Source of the DNA: Lachnospiraceae bacterium
Lineage (GTDB): Bacteria; Bacillota; Clostridia; Lachnospirales; Lachnospiraceae
Reading direction: 5' to 3'
Assembly (NCBI GenBank): GCA_017396555.1
Contig: JAFQLS010000041.1
Location: 1 to 34,882, forward strand
Length of the DNA stretch: 34,882 nucleotides
Within the stretch, counting starts at the first letter, position 1; every line of letters begins with the position of its first letter. Of this stretch, positions 6,744 through 15,456 are shown in pieces. Under the pieces are notes generated by a model that was not told the DNA's origin, did no database searches, and worked only from the letters and a program-made list of their open reading frames with translations. The position numbers and the translations under genes are program-made.

Positions 6744-6748
6744 TAAAA

Positions 6749-7768
6749 GTGGAAAATAAATTGTATGGTTTTATTAAAGAAAGGAATATAGAATTACCTG
6801 GTATAATCAGCACATATAAATATGTAAGGGAATCCTTTGCTATAGTTGAAGTTACAGAGGATGTATTCCATAAATTGTCCTCGCTAATGATGGATGTCAA
6901 AATGCAAAGAGAAGATGTGCTCGAATATCGAAATTTTATGAAAGAATTAAAATGTAATTTTTTGCTTCTTATTTGGCATGAGCATGAAGAAGAAAGATTA
7001 TATTTTATGAGTGAATCTAAGAGAGTGAGAGCACTAGAGTTTATTGATTATCTTATGCCGGAATTTGGACTTGTAAGAGGGAATGAAAAGGCAGCAGGAG
7101 GTAGAATTTCGTCAGCAATATTACGGGTAAAGATGTCTGAAAATGATATTGAAACAACTATGGAATATTTTTTGAAGATGTCTAATTCTTATTTTGAAGA
7201 TTGTGAGTTGATTATTGCAGCAGATTATGGAATTCGTATGGAAGAGTCGATTAAAAAAATGGAGAGATATCATAAGAAAAAGATTCCTTGGGCATTTGTA
7301 AAGAGTACAGACATTGTAGCACAAGGAGAGGTGCTTCGTATCAAGTCTTTGGAAAATGAATCAGGCCTTCAATTAACAGCCGACAAAGATGTATATATAA
7401 TGATAGGTGCAAGAGGCGAAGTCTATGATATAGAAAGAAATAAGTTTGAAAAGACATATGATGAAACAGATGGCAAATTAGATATATTTGAACAAATGCT
7501 TGATTTTTTGCCTGAGGTTGAGAGAGAATCTGATGGTAAATTTATAAGTCTGGACGAGATAGCACACTTATGTTACCCAAAGCTGGGAACGGGTATTTAT
7601 GCAAAAGAACTGGAGAACAGAACAAAGGTATTTTCGGTAATACGGGAACAGGAATATTTTTTGGGAAGACCGGGTGATTATCTTGCTGTAAGGGCAGACG
7701 ATTTGTGTGATGTGTATATAATTCAGGGCGAAATTTTCAGACAAACATATGAACCTATGGAGAAATAA
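6749..7768 (+). CDS. DHHA1-PGDYG protein without the DHH catalytic domain
   Basis: The preceding AGAGGGTGAT overlaps the cyclase stop and is best placed for the GTG at 6749; a GTG at 6740 is the alternative. Residues 65-150 align by eye with the DHHA1 part of the DHH protein encoded at 11834: both have a hydrophobic strand, YL..G, GN..KA.GG.I and YF...N.Y.E. The GGGH nucleotide-binding histidine is replaced (RGNEKAAGG, 110-118) and no DHH motifs exist. Residues 181-238 and 290-339 are two further modules shared with that protein (KSTDI...GE..R..SLE...YIM.G..GE.Y.I.R.KF; then RPGDYL...VYII...F..TY, a PGDYG-like domain). It is translationally coupled to the cyclase. It may be a non-catalytic binding or regulatory paralog. 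Confidence 0.7.
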   Translation: MENKLYGFIKERNIELPGIISTYKYVRESFAIVEVTEDVFHKLSSLMMDVKMQREDVLEYRNFMKELKCNFLLLIWHEHEEERLYFMSESKRVRALEFIDYLMPEFGLVRGNEKAAGGRISSAILRVKMSENDIETTMEYFLKMSNSYFEDCELIIAADYGIRMEESIKKMERYHKKKIPWAFVKSTDIVAQGEVLRIKSLENESGLQLTADKDVYIMIGARGEVYDIERNKFEKTYDETDGKLDIFEQMLDFLPEVERESDGKFISLDEIAHLCYPKLGTGIYAKELENRTKVFSVIREQEYFLGRPGDYLAVRADDLCDVYIIQGEIFRQTYEPMEK

Positions 7769-7771
7769 AAG

Positions 7772-7797
7772 AGAACCTTGGCATTTGCCAAGGTTCT
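7772..7797. terminator. Strong bidirectional hairpin between convergent operons
   Basis: A perfect inverted repeat (7772-7783 with 7786-7797, effective loop 4 nt) sits between the DHHA1 gene stop and purC. On the minus side it is followed by CTTTTATTTCT, a good U-tract. It ends the TIR/cyclase operon and the purC transcript. Confidence 0.85.
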
Positions 7798-7808
7798 TAT
7801 CATTATAA

Positions 7809-8492
7809 TTATCTGTTATTAATAATCTTTGTTAATTCTACAGGATCTACAATCTTGCCATCTTTGTATACTCTCATGTTACCGGAAGCAATTTCGTCAA
7901 TAAGAATTACTTCGTCATTGTTATAACCGAATTCAAATTTGATATCCCAAAGATCAAGACCAAGAGTCTTTAAGTCGTCTGCAATAATCTTAGTAATCTT
8001 TAATGTCTGTTCCTTCATGCTTTCGAACATCTCAGGACTCATAACACCTAAAGCAGCAAGTCCTTCGCCTGTTACAAGTGGATCGCCTAAAGCATCATTT
8101 TTGAATGTACATTCTACATAACCACCTTCAAGAACAGTGCCATCTTCAATATATTCGCCATATCTGCGGATAAAGCTGCCTGTAGCAACTAAACGGCAGA
8201 TTACCTCAAGACCATGTCCAAATACTTTGCCAGGAAGAACTTCCATTGTAGCATCATCAATGTTAGCGCTAACATAGTGTGTCTTGATACCAGCTTCCTT
8301 TAATAATTCGAAGTAGTAGATAGATGTCTGTAAGTTAGCTTTACCAATACCTTCGATTGTTAAACCAACACTATTTTCGCCCGGATCAAATACTCCGTCT
8401 TTTCCTGTACAGTCATCTTTGAACTTCAACATTACATTGCCATTTTCAAGTTCAAATACATCCTTTGTCTTACCTTCATAAATCTTCTTCAT
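7809..8492 (-). CDS. purC: SAICAR synthetase (phosphoribosylaminoimidazole-succinocarboxamide synthase)
   Basis: PurC joins CAIR and aspartate with ATP to give SAICAR in purine synthesis. The protein opens with [13 protein letters not shown] (the nucleotide-binding N-terminus), and shows [39 protein letters not shown] and WDIKFEFGY...LIDEI, all diagnostic of the family; the length (227 residues) fits. Two ATGs lie six bases apart. AAAGGAG is 3 bases from the first (8498) and 9 from the second (8492), so 8492 is preferred. It lies 19-25 bp downstream of the CofE-like gene on the minus strand and is probably co-transcribed with it. No PurR-type operator or other pur genes are in the window. Confidence 0.97.
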   Translation of the reverse strand: MKKIYEGKTKDVFELENGNVMLKFKDDCTGKDGVFDPGENSVGLTIEGIGKANLQTSIYYFELLKEAGIKTHYVSANIDDATMEVLPGKVFGHGLEVICRLVATGSFIRRYGEYIEDGTVLEGGYVECTFKNDALGDPLVTGEGLAALGVMSPEMFESMKEQTLKITKIIADDLKTLGLDLWDIKFEFGYNNDEVILIDEIASGNMRVYKDGKIVDPVELTKIINNR

Positions 8493-8517
8493 AGCCATAG
8501 TCTCCTTTACTATTTAA

Positions 8518-9708
8518 TTAATCTGTAAAATTGTCAAAGTAACCCTGAATTAATATTACAGGAGTTCCCTTATCGCCTGAACCACTTGTTAAGTCGCATA
8601 ATGAACCAAGTAAGTCTGTTAACTGTCTAGGGGTTGTACCCTGTGAAGCCATATTACCAACTAAGTTGTTGTTCTTTTCCTTAATACTCTTAGAGATAGC
8701 TTCCTTTAATTCATTACCGCTTAAATTCTTAAAATCATTATCTGCAAGATATTTTAATTTTAATTCGTTTGGTGTACCAATAAGCCCATTTGTAAATGCC
8801 GGTGATACGACAGGGTCTGCTAATTCCCAAATTTTTCCCTGAGGATCCTTGAATGCACCATCACCATAAACCATAACTTCAACATGCTTTCCTGTTAATT
8901 TAAGTATCTCAGCCTGAATATCCTCAACTAGTGATTGACATTCTTTAGGGAATAACTTAATCTGGTCTTCAGTTGACTTGTTAGAACCAAGTAAACCGTA
9001 TTTTTCATTATATCCACTTCCGTTAACAGAAGAAGTAAGGATATCATCGAGACCGCATACAACCTTTGCACCGGCTTCTTTTAAGAGACGTTTTGTTCTC
9101 TGTCTTGTATGAATATCACATGTTAACACACAATCTGTGTAGTTAAGGATAGTCTTTGCCTGATTAGCAAAGATAATTTCAACCTCTGCTCCTGCATCAG
9201 TTATTATATTTGAATAGTAATCTACATAATCAATTCCGGTAAATTCATGCTTGTTATCACCAAATAATTCGCGATATCTTTCAAGTGTTAATACATCGCT
9301 ATATGGGTTGATACCAGCTTCATCTAACTGGTCATAAGTTAATAATGCATTTCCAACCTCGTCACTTGGATAACTTAACATTAACACAACCTTCTTTGCT
9401 CCCATTGCTATACCCTTAAGACATATAGCAAAACGGTTACGTGATAAGATAGGAAGAATAACACCGATTGTTTCTCCGCCTAACTTTGCACGAACATCAT
9501 CTGCAATATTCTGAACAGTTGCATAATTGCCTTGAGAACGTGCTACAATGGATTCTGTAAGAGCAATAACGTCTCTGTCTCTAAGTGAAAAATTATCACT
9601 TTCGGCAGCTTCCATTACGCTAGTAACAGTCATTTCCACCAAATCGTCGCCTTCTCTGATGATAGGGCAACGTATACCTCTTGAAATTGTACCTACTTTT
9701 CTTTCCAT
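8518..9708 (-). CDS. COG1478/CofE-family gamma-glutamyl ligase, possibly folate polyglutamylating (FPGS2-like)
   Basis: The 396-residue protein belongs to the coenzyme F420-0:L-glutamate ligase (CofE) family: an N-terminal RGIRCPIIREGDDL strand pair, DRDVIALTESIVARSQG, ILSRNRFAICLKGIA, VYGDGAFKDP and TPVILIQGY near the end. F420 is not expected in this lineage, and no other F420 gene is nearby. The longer Firmicute form of the family, and its place immediately upstream of purC, fit a role in adding glutamate to folate, as shown for FPGS2-type COG1478 proteins in bacteria lacking FolC; purine synthesis uses formyl-folates. That assignment is inference. AGAGGT precedes the ATG at a normal distance. 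The protein appears intact. Confidence 0.85.
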   Translation of the reverse strand: MERKVGTISRGIRCPIIREGDDLVEMTVTSVMEAAESDNFSLRDRDVIALTESIVARSQGNYATVQNIADDVRAKLGGETIGVILPILSRNRFAICLKGIAMGAKKVVLMLSYPSDEVGNALLTYDQLDEAGINPYSDVLTLERYRELFGDNKHEFTGIDYVDYYSNIITDAGAEVEIIFANQAKTILNYTDCVLTCDIHTRQRTKRLLKEAGAKVVCGLDDILTSSVNGSGYNEKYGLLGSNKSTEDQIKLFPKECQSLVEDIQAEILKLTGKHVEVMVYGDGAFKDPQGKIWELADPVVSPAFTNGLIGTPNELKLKYLADNDFKNLSGNELKEAISKSIKEKNNNLVGNMASQGTTPRQLTDLLGSLCDLTSGSGDKGTPVILIQGYFDNFTD

Positions 9709-9745
9709 AGTTTTTTACCTCTTATTTACTCATAGTTTATAAGAA

Positions 9746-9776
9746 ACCTTGTTGGATGTCATTTTTCCAACAAGGT
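9746..9776 (-). terminator. Intrinsic terminator of the NlpC/P60 gene
   Basis: An 11-bp perfect stem (9746-9756 with 9766-9776) with a 9-nt loop is followed, on the minus strand, by TTTCTTAT. It lies between the NlpC/P60 gene stop and the start of the CofE-like gene, so it separates the two minus-strand transcripts. Confidence 0.8.
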
Positions 9777-9813
9777 ACATTATACATATATGTCTTTAAC
9801 TTTGCAATATTTT

Positions 9814-11712
9814 TTATTGTTTATTTTTTGTTTTTTTATATAAATTCTGGTTGAAAATTGTTGAAAAATAGAACTCCTCAGAGTATTGACTATATATCCT
9901 TTTACCATTTTCAACTCTAAATGCACGAACCTTGTAAGAATAATTTTTGTTGCCCTTAAGTGCTTTGTTAGTATAGGTAATATTTCCTTCACCATTAATG
10001 GTTTTAATAGCCTTATATTTTCCGTTTTCACCGATTTTGCGGTAAATTACATATCCGTCTGCATCATGCATTAGACTCCATTTAAGAGTTATACTATTTT
10101 TAGTACTCTTAGTTGAAGTTAGCGCAGGGGAAAATGACTTGATTGAGGTTTTGTTTTTGACACATGGTCTTGCAACCATAACATTGTACATATATGGTGA
10201 ACAGTTATACACATCCTCTACGGTAATAGATGTATAATTACCATGGTACAAATCAACATGGTAAATTCCGTTGTAACGTCCGTTATCTTCTCCGCATAAG
10301 AAAATTAAATCTCCGGGAAGCAGGTCACTCGTATCAACAATACCACTGGCAATCATATATCCCTTTTCAGTACACCAGGCTGCCATATCAGCAGCTGTAG
10401 GTGCCCAGTTAGGAAGCGGGCCTACATTCATTCCGGCACTGTTATATGAGCGCCATGCATATGAACTGCAATCGTAATAACCATCTTCCATTCGTTTGGC
10501 TTGAGAATAAGTTGCATTATGATTTTTATTTGCGTATCGGATGGCTTTGATAGCTTTTTTGTAAGAAACATTTATAGGATAATATATCTCTAGTGCACCT
10601 ACCTTTGCTGTAATTACTGCTGAACCATATCCTTTAGCAGTGACCTTGCCCTTTTTTACAATAGCTACCTTTTTATTGCTACTTGACCATTTTATTTTAC
10701 TGTTACCAAATCCCTTAGCTTTGAGGGTTGTTGATTCGCCTTTATATAATGCAAGTGTACTTTGGTAAGGAACCCATTTTTTACTGAAATAGTCGCCGAC
10801 AGTTTTTGAATTTCTGGAAAAATATGCGCTAAATACATTGACGGTACATTTTATTTTTTTGCCATCTATTATTAATGTAATCGTTCCTTTTCCTTTTTTG
10901 GTTGGATTGATATACTTAGTGAGGTATGTATAATCATAACTAGAGTAATCGTATATCTGAAATCTTTTGTTTGAATAGGTTGTTTCTATTATGCTATATT
11001 GGTTGATTCCTGTTATTTCAATTGTATTGTTGCCAGGATAATAGCAGCCATTTTCCTTTTTTAAACCATATACGTTAATGCAAAGATTTTTTGTACTTAA
11101 CTTGGGGTCTGAAATGTATACGGTATAGGAATCAGAAAATGTTTTTTCAGAGGTCGTTGTACCTGATACCGTAATGGTGGCTTGTCCGTAAGAAATACCT
11201 TTTACTACACCGTTTGAATCAACGGTGGCAACCTTACTATCAGAAGTGGTCCAGTTGACAGTTTCTACTATGTTAGGTACAGTAAGATTTAGAGTGGTGC
11301 TGGTGTTTTTTCTTATTGAAATGCCATCTGCGTCCATGTCTATTTCGGGAAGGAAGTCAGGATAAATTGAAACTGTAATTGTAATATCGAAGTTATTGGC
11401 ATTATAAAATGAAAAGCAGCACACCTCGTTTTCATAAAGTATATGTGTAATAGAAAATGATGATGAGTATTCCTCATAATAACAGGAGCTTAAAAAATCA
11501 CATTCAAAATCATTTTCTGATTCAACATTTATAATGTAGTCACCTGTATATTCAGGATAATACACATAAGCCGTATAGGATGTCGCAGGAATGACAAGGG
11601 AATAGGGAGTACCTGATGTTAAGGTATTGTTTTCAGAGGCATATGTATAGTTAAACGTTTTGCATATAAAAAATAGTAATATAGTTATAATTAATCTTAA
11701 TTTGTTTTTCAT
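9814..11712 (-). CDS. Secreted NlpC/P60 cysteine peptidase with Big_2 and Fn3 domains
   Basis: The start at 11712 begins a signal peptide (MKNKLRLIITILLFFICK... cleaved near YAS, residue 26); a longer frame to 11763 lacks any signal. After a Cys-containing beta domain come a Big_2 domain (about 125-195: WTTSDSKVATVDSNGVVKG), a beta-rich region, a second Big_2 (about 325-385: IKWSSSNKKVAIVKKGKV), the NlpC/P60 domain (about 390-510) with nucleophile Cys415 in YYDCSSYAW and His485 in IYHVDLYHG, and a C-terminal Fn3 (about 525-615). NlpC/P60 enzymes cut peptidoglycan stem peptides; Big_2/Fn3 domains would anchor or space the enzyme at the wall. No sortase motif is seen. It has its own terminator. 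Confidence 0.9.
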   Translation of the reverse strand: MKNKLRLIITILLFFICKTFNYTYASENNTLTSGTPYSLVIPATSYTAYVYYPEYTGDYIINVESENDFECDFLSSCYYEEYSSSFSITHILYENEVCCFSFYNANNFDITITVSIYPDFLPEIDMDADGISIRKNTSTTLNLTVPNIVETVNWTTSDSKVATVDSNGVVKGISYGQATITVSGTTTSEKTFSDSYTVYISDPKLSTKNLCINVYGLKKENGCYYPGNNTIEITGINQYSIIETTYSNKRFQIYDYSSYDYTYLTKYINPTKKGKGTITLIIDGKKIKCTVNVFSAYFSRNSKTVGDYFSKKWVPYQSTLALYKGESTTLKAKGFGNSKIKWSSSNKKVAIVKKGKVTAKGYGSAVITAKVGALEIYYPINVSYKKAIKAIRYANKNHNATYSQAKRMEDGYYDCSSYAWRSYNSAGMNVGPLPNWAPTAADMAAWCTEKGYMIASGIVDTSDLLPGDLIFLCGEDNGRYNGIYHVDLYHGNYTSITVEDVYNCSPYMYNVMVARPCVKNKTSIKSFSPALTSTKSTKNSITLKWSLMHDADGYVIYRKIGENGKYKAIKTINGEGNITYTNKALKGNKNYSYKVRAFRVENGKRIYSQYSEEFYFSTIFNQNLYKKTKNKQ

Positions 11713-11833
11713 AGAATCACTTCTTTCTGTTTGTTTTATATAAAAATTATACATTAAAATCAAGAAAAATAATAGTCAATAATTCAGTGATATGATAATA
11801 TATAAGGATAAATTGTTAAGAAGGTGAAATTTT

Positions 11834-13333
11834 ATGAAACTTAGTACATTAGAAAATTATAATGATATAGTTATTCAGATGCATGATAATCCGGATGCAG
11901 ATGCTATAGGCTCGGGGTATGCGATTTATAGATATTTACAGTCAAAAGGAAAAAGTCCTCGTCTTGTGTATAGCGGTGATTATATTATAACCAAAAGTAA
12001 TATTAAGATTTTAATAAAAGAACTTAAACTTCCGGTTGAATATATAACGTCGCTTGATAATCCGGAGCTATTAATAACCGTTGACTGCCAGTACGGTGAA
12101 GGCAATGTCAAATATTTTGAAGCACAAAATGTGGCGGTTATAGATCATCATAATACAGGAAAACTATCTGATGATATGGCAGAAATACGCAGTCATTTGG
12201 TTAGTTGTTCTACAATCTGCTTTGATATGTTGAGAAAAGAAGGTTACGATCTTAAGTCAGATGTGGCATTATCCACAGCTTTATATTATGGCTTATACAT
12301 GGATAGTAACGGCTTCGGAGAACTTAGACATTCACTGGAAAGAGATATGATAGACGAACTTATTATAGATAAGGGACTTATCAAGAAAATGGTACATTCA
12401 AACTTTACAATACAGGAACTCGAAACAGCCGGTATTGCATTAATCAGATATAGCTTCGATGAAAATAGAGGGGTGTCCATTATTAAATCAAAACCATGTG
12501 ATCCCAATATATTGGGGCTTATTGGAGATTTAGTATTGCAGGTAGATAGTATTAACGTATGTGTTATTTATAATGAATGTAACGGAGGATATAAATTATC
12601 TGTACGCAGCTGTGTGACTGATGTTGCAGCAAATGATGTTGCTAAATATCTTACGGAAGGTATAGGAAACGGAGGAGGACATAATGATAAAGCGGGAGGA
12701 TATATAAGTAAGAAGAATTACGAAAATAAATATGGCGATATGGGAATTGAGTTGTATTTCTTTGAAAGAGTAAATGCTTATTATGAGAGTTATGATACTA
12801 TATATGCAAAAGATGGAATTCATGATAATACAGATTTCGAATTATATACGAAGTTACCTTATTCATACGGATACATAAAGAGTACGGATATATTTGAAAA
12901 AGGTGAAGAATTCAGAATGAGGTCTTTAGAAGGTGTAGACGTATATGTTGTAGCAGGTGAAGATTTATACATAATGCTCGGATACTATGGAGAAGCTTAT
13001 CCTATTAAGAGAGATAAATTTTTACAAAAATATAGAGAAACTAACAATGCTTATACTAAAGAATTTGAATATAATCCATCGGTTAGAAGTATGAAAACTG
13101 ATGAAACAAATGAATTGATTCCTTACGCAAAGGAATGTATATGCTGTGATGGAGCAAAAATTTTAGCTAAACCTATTGAAAAGACTACGAAGGTATTTAC
13201 TAAATGGGAGCATGACAGATATATTCAGGGTGAGCCGGGTGATATGTTATGTAAATCAGTGGATGATGATTATGATATATATCTGATAAAGTGGGAAGTG
13301 TTCGAAGTTACATATAAAAAAGAGGCTGAATAG
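11834..13333 (+). CDS. DHH-DHHA1 phosphoesterase with C-terminal PGDYG-type modules
   Basis: AAGGTGA precedes the ATG. Residues 10-165 carry all DHH motifs: HDNPDADAIGS (His17, Asp21, Asp23), TVDCQ (Asp84), VIDHH (Asp104-His106) and YMDSNGF (Asp157). DHHA1 spans about 205-300 with NGGGHNDKAGG (His283). This is the NrnA/Pde architecture, so the enzyme should hydrolyse short RNAs, pAp or linear/cyclic dinucleotides with Mn2+. Beyond it are two extra modules absent from NrnA: residues 347-402 (KSTDIFEKGE...YIMLGYYGEAYPIKRDKF) and 450-499 (GEPGDML...DIYLIKWEVFEVTY). The same modules occur in the DHHA1 protein at 6749-7768. It is the first gene of a plus-strand operon with an alarmone-hydrolase-like protein. 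Confidence 0.9.
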   Translation: MKLSTLENYNDIVIQMHDNPDADAIGSGYAIYRYLQSKGKSPRLVYSGDYIITKSNIKILIKELKLPVEYITSLDNPELLITVDCQYGEGNVKYFEAQNVAVIDHHNTGKLSDDMAEIRSHLVSCSTICFDMLRKEGYDLKSDVALSTALYYGLYMDSNGFGELRHSLERDMIDELIIDKGLIKKMVHSNFTIQELETAGIALIRYSFDENRGVSIIKSKPCDPNILGLIGDLVLQVDSINVCVIYNECNGGYKLSVRSCVTDVAANDVAKYLTEGIGNGGGHNDKAGGYISKKNYENKYGDMGIELYFFERVNAYYESYDTIYAKDGIHDNTDFELYTKLPYSYGYIKSTDIFEKGEEFRMRSLEGVDVYVVAGEDLYIMLGYYGEAYPIKRDKFLQKYRETNNAYTKEFEYNPSVRSMKTDETNELIPYAKECICCDGAKILAKPIEKTTKVFTKWEHDRYIQGEPGDMLCKSVDDDYDIYLIKWEVFEVTYKKEAE

Positions 13334-13341
13334 AGGTACAT

Positions 13342-13968
13342 ATGAAGAGTGATATTTTAGGTTCAAAAAAAATTCATAGCAACTGGAAAGAAGAGGATAT
13401 TGCCTATTATGAAAAAGCAATAGAATTTGCTAAGGCTGCGCATAAGGGAGCTAAGCGAAAAGGTTCAGATGTCCCGTATATTAATCATCCTATAGAGACT
13501 TCTTTGATAGTATATGATATGACAGATGATGTAGAGGTTATAGCGGCGGCTGTATTGCATGATGTTATAGAGGATACAGAATTTTCTGAAGAGGATATAA
13601 GAAGAGAATTCGGTGATAGAGTTGCAAGGTTAGTAGCTGACGAGAGTGAAGATAAGATGAGACATATTTCGGCAGCCGAGTCGTGGAGTGCAAGAAAAGA
13701 AGCAACTATAAAGCATCTAAAAACAGCTTCACTTGAGGTTAAAATGATTGCACTTGCAGATAAACTGTCAAATATGCGAGATACTATGCGTGACTATTCT
13801 TTGGTTGGAGATGATGTATGGCTTAAATTCAACCAAAAGGATAAGAAAAAGCATGAATGGTATCAGAATGGAATTCTCGAAAACACGAAGGAACTTAAAG
13901 ATACAGAAGCATGGAAAGAATATAAGAAATTATGTGATAAGGTATTTAAAGATGGAAATAATTTGTAA
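13342..13968 (+). CDS. Stand-alone HD-domain (p)ppGpp hydrolase-like protein (SAH/Mesh1-like)
   Basis: The 208-residue protein is a single RelA/SpoT-type HD domain with no synthetase, TGS or ACT domain. It shows AHKGAKRKGSDVPYINHP (His34, His49), VLHDVIEDT (His73-Asp74, Glu77-Asp78) and LADKLSNMRD (Asp140, Asn144), the metal and nucleotide motifs of SpoT hydrolase domains. Small alarmone hydrolases remove the 3' pyrophosphate of (p)ppGpp. It starts 8 bp after the DHH gene (AGAGG ribosome binding site) and its end overlaps the next gene by 17 bp, so it is co-translated within the operon. Pairing with a DHH phosphoesterase suggests a nucleotide-turnover role. Hydrolysis of another nucleotide is possible. 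Confidence 0.85.
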   Translation: MKSDILGSKKIHSNWKEEDIAYYEKAIEFAKAAHKGAKRKGSDVPYINHPIETSLIVYDMTDDVEVIAAAVLHDVIEDTEFSEEDIRREFGDRVARLVADESEDKMRHISAAESWSARKEATIKHLKTASLEVKMIALADKLSNMRDTMRDYSLVGDDVWLKFNQKDKKKHEWYQNGILENTKELKDTEAWKEYKKLCDKVFKDGNNL

Positions 13969-14713
13969 AAATTGTGGTGGAAAATTTGATAAAGATGAGC
14001 TTGTATGTCCGTATTGTGGTTTTGAAAATTATGAGCAGGCATTTGATGAACAACAGGACTACATAGAAGATTATAAGAAAAAAACTAAAGAATTAAAGAA
14101 GGAGCCTAAGAGGCTTGCAAGGTTTAGTGGGAAAATAATATTACTGATTTTTGTCGTTATACTCACTTTGTTTTTGATTGCATTAGCTGTAGCTGCTGTA
14201 ATTAGGGAAAGGACGGGAGATGATAAAAATTTAAGTAAGCATAAAGAAGATGTTGCAGTGCTTGAAGAATATTACAATCAGATGGAATATCAGAAATTAT
14301 ATGATTATATGGAAGGAATGGATAATAGATATTCTGACTCCTATGAGAAATATTATATAATATACAGGATGTATGATGATTATATATTTGTTGATGAGCA
14401 GGCAGCAGATTGTGCTCGGTTATATGAAGAGTTTAGGTATGAAAATGATGGAGAGAACTTAGTATATTCTTTGTATCTGTGTTGTGACAATCTTAACAAG
14501 CTTAAAGAATTTAGAGAAAATGGATATGTATATGGTGAGGAAGAAGTAGCAAAGGATTTTGAAAAGAAATTTAAATATGTAATGTCTAATCACCTTAAGA
14601 TGACGGAAGAAGAAATAGACGAAGCTATAAATATGTATGAAGGTAGTTTAGATACATATAAAGATACCTGTAAAGAATTAGCCAGGAGGATGATTGAAGG
14701 AGGGAGTAAATAA
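13952..14713 (+). CDS. Zinc-ribbon single-span membrane protein A
   Basis: The start is the ATG at 13952, overlapping the 3' end of the HD gene; longer frames only read the HD gene in another frame. The 253-residue protein begins with a zinc ribbon (Cys5, Cys8, Cys19, Cys22; CKNCGG...CPYCG), then a basic stretch, one transmembrane helix (about 60-84) and a helical, Tyr/Glu-rich domain outside or inside the membrane (about 95-253). The ribbon-TM-helical layout is shared with the next gene, and the third lacks the ribbon; they look like diverged duplicates. The function is unknown. Zinc-ribbon/TM proteins of this kind are frequent in Lachnospiraceae. Confidence 0.8.
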   Translation: MEIICKNCGGKFDKDELVCPYCGFENYEQAFDEQQDYIEDYKKKTKELKKEPKRLARFSGKIILLIFVVILTLFLIALAVAAVIRERTGDDKNLSKHKEDVAVLEEYYNQMEYQKLYDYMEGMDNRYSDSYEKYYIIYRMYDDYIFVDEQAADCARLYEEFRYENDGENLVYSLYLCCDNLNKLKEFRENGYVYGEEEVAKDFEKKFKYVMSNHLKMTEEEIDEAINMYEGSLDTYKDTCKELARRMIEGGSK

Positions 14714-15456
14714 TGAAATGTATTCATTGTGGTGCAAATTATAAGACCATGGAATTAGAATGTCCATATTGTCATGCTCCTAATCCGAAGGGAAGGGAAT
14801 GGCTAAAAGAACGTAATAAAGCGGAAAATAAATATAAAAGAGAAAGAATTAATGTAATAAACAAGGGAACACCATATATAGTAAGTAGAATTATAATGTA
14901 TATAGCAATTACTATGGTAACATTTTCCGTTATAAGCTTTTTAGCTGTGGTAGCATTTTTTATTAGGGAAGAATTCAAGTCTGTCGGATACGTAAGTAGG
15001 TCAGAGGCTCTTGAACAGATGGAGAAATATTACAATAACGGAGAGTATCTGGAATTATATTTTTATATGTCAGAGAAGGATTTGTTTGATGAAGAATATT
15101 ATGTGTATTCGCAGGCTGCGTTATTGACGAATAAATACCATTTATATCAGTCAAAAAAGATGTCTATGCTAAAAGAATTAGAAGACGGTGTTATGGATGA
15201 TGATTATTATGTTTCGTACACGCTTTCAGAATCTATTGAGATATATAAGGTGGATGTCGGTGTATATGATGAAGAAGTATCGGAAAATCAGGCAATATAT
15301 GATATGTATAGAGAAGAGATAATGTCATTCTGGGTAGGAACATTAGGACTTACAGAGGAAGAGATAGAATGGATTTCTGATAAAGAAAATTATCTGTATT
15401 TTACCGATGAACAGGAATTAACGGCAAAAATAATTGAAAGGGGAATAAAGCAATGA
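14713..15456 (+). CDS. Zinc-ribbon single-span membrane protein B (paralog of A)
   Basis: The ATG at 14713 shares one base with the previous stop (TAATG). The 247-residue product has Cys3, Cys6, Cys17, Cys20 (CIHCGA...CPYCHAP), a basic segment, a transmembrane helix (about 58-86) and a C-terminal domain with the pattern MEKYYNNGEYLELYFYM, matching EEYYNQMEYQKLYDYM in protein A; near the end both have GLTEEEI/KMTEEEI. This shows common origin by duplication. The next gene overlaps its last 4 bases (ATGA). The function is unknown; a membrane-anchored sensor or assembly factor is possible. Confidence 0.8.
   Translation: MKCIHCGANYKTMELECPYCHAPNPKGREWLKERNKAENKYKRERINVINKGTPYIVSRIIMYIAITMVTFSVISFLAVVAFFIREEFKSVGYVSRSEALEQMEKYYNNGEYLELYFYMSEKDLFDEEYYVYSQAALLTNKYHLYQSKKMSMLKELEDGVMDDDYYVSYTLSESIEIYKVDVGVYDEEVSENQAIYDMYREEIMSFWVGTLGLTEEEIEWISDKENYLYFTDEQELTAKIIERGIKQ

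Noticed and set aside
13748-13951. Longer N-terminus for zinc-ribbon protein A
   Set aside because: The extension reads the HD-domain gene out of frame; the ATG at 13952 starts directly before the zinc ribbon.
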